In this document: positions 63,368-64,000 of the stretch, one piece after another
How positions within the stretch are numbered: the first letter of the stretch is position 1
Layout: each line of letters starts with the position of its first letter
Translations under genes and position numbers: made by a program
NCBI GenBank assembly: GCA_003210095.1
Contig: QCNP01000001.1
Location: 852,001 to 916,000 of the forward strand
Source of the DNA: Pelagibacteraceae bacterium AG-426-E17
Lineage (GTDB): Bacteria; Pseudomonadota; Alphaproteobacteria; Pelagibacterales; Pelagibacteraceae
Direction: 5' to 3'
DNA: 64,000 nt
The notes under the pieces: model-generated
Database searches by the model: none
What the model saw: only the letters and a program-made list of their open reading frames with translations
What the model was told of the DNA's origin: nothing

Positions 63368-63660
63368 TGTTTAATATAAATAAATATGATACAATTTTAA
63401 GTCCTGTAATAACTGAAAAATCTACCAATCTATCAGCACAAAATAAAGTAGTATTTAAAGTTTTAACTAATGCTAATAAAAAAATATTAAAAAAAAATAT
63501 AGAAAAAATATTCAAAGTTAATGTTACTAAAATTAATATTATAAACAAAAAAACAAGAACAAAATTTACCAGAGGAAGAATTGCAAAGGTAAAAGGTTAC
63601 AAAAAAGCTATTGTAACACTTAAAAAAGGTCAGTCTATAGACTTAACAACAGGAATTTAA
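63367..63660 (+). CDS. rplW: 50S ribosomal protein L23
   Basis: [57 protein letters not shown]. Confidence 0.95.
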   Translation: MFNINKYDTILSPVITEKSTNLSAQNKVVFKVLTNANKKILKKNIEKIFKVNVTKINIINKKTRTKFTRGRIAKVKGYKKAIVTLKKGQSIDLTTGI

Positions 63661-64000
63661 TGGCACTTAAAACTTTTAAACCTTATACAAAATCTACTAG
63701 AGGTACAGTATTAGTAAATAAAGATAATTTATGGAAAGGAAAGCCATATAAACCTTTGACTTCTATAAAATATTCATCGAGTGGTAGAAATAATCAAGGA
63801 AGAATTACAGCAAGAAATAATGGAGGCGGACATAAACAAAAATATAGAAATATAGATTTTTATAGAAAGAAAACTAACTCTATGGCTACAGTTGAAAGAA
63901 TAGAGTATGACCCAAACAGGTCATGTCATATTATGCTTGTAAAGTTTGATGATGGCGAAAAATTTTATTACTTAGCACCACAGGGAATAAATGTTGGTGA
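63660..64000 (+). CDS. rplB: 50S ribosomal protein L2 (3' truncated by window edge)
   Basis: [63 protein letters not shown]; start overlaps rplW stop. Confidence 0.95.
   Translation, partial: MALKTFKPYTKSTRGTVLVNKDNLWKGKPYKPLTSIKYSSSGRNNQGRITARNNGGGHKQKYRNIDFYRKKTNSMATVERIEYDPNRSCHIMLVKFDDGEKFYYLAPQGINVG

Overview
Low-GC, gene-dense, entirely bacterial window. Gene content and order look like a SAR11/Candidatus Pelagibacter-type alphaproteobacterium; this is an inference from the proteins, not a database result. About 66 protein genes and 5 tRNAs are packed with 0-20 nt gaps or short overlaps. I see no rRNA, CRISPR, phage or transposase. Left to right: TRAP transporter (dctP end, dctQ, dctM), dus, two tandem TauE/SafE genes, phosphomannomutase/phosphoglucomutase, nrdAB, an orphan methyltransferase-like gene, prpC/prpB/prpD with gph, a GlmU fragment with glmS, class II DAHP synthase, nadE, cysS, cimA, DUF1989 gene, trmJ, rpsD. 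Then a minus-strand sfsA-map-purB-purC-purS-purQ-purL-bolA-grxD run, a CinA-like gene, GGCT-like gene, azlCD, a putative glucosylglycerate module (GT81-like, MPGP-like HAD, GH13 phosphorylase-like), an ATP-grasp gene divergent from an Anbu proteasome-like protease, ppc, tRNA-Leu, nadK, tRNA-Thr, rlmB. Last is the long tRNA-Tyr/tRNA-Gly/tuf/tRNA-Trp/secE/nusG/rplKAJL/rpoB/rpoC/rpsL/rpsG/fusA/rpsJ/rplCDWB block. Best second-look items: (1) a secreted c-type cytochrome gene inserted with 1-nt gaps between rpoB and rpoC; (2) two NrdR-box-like elements exactly 31 bp apart upstream of nrdAB; (3) a reduced Anbu/ATP-grasp locus next to a putative glucosylglycerate synthesis/phosphorolysis cluster; (4) a GlmU lacking its uridyltransferase domain next to glmS; (5) gaps too small for the classic r-protein leader RNAs; (6) nadK starting 3 nt after a tRNA.
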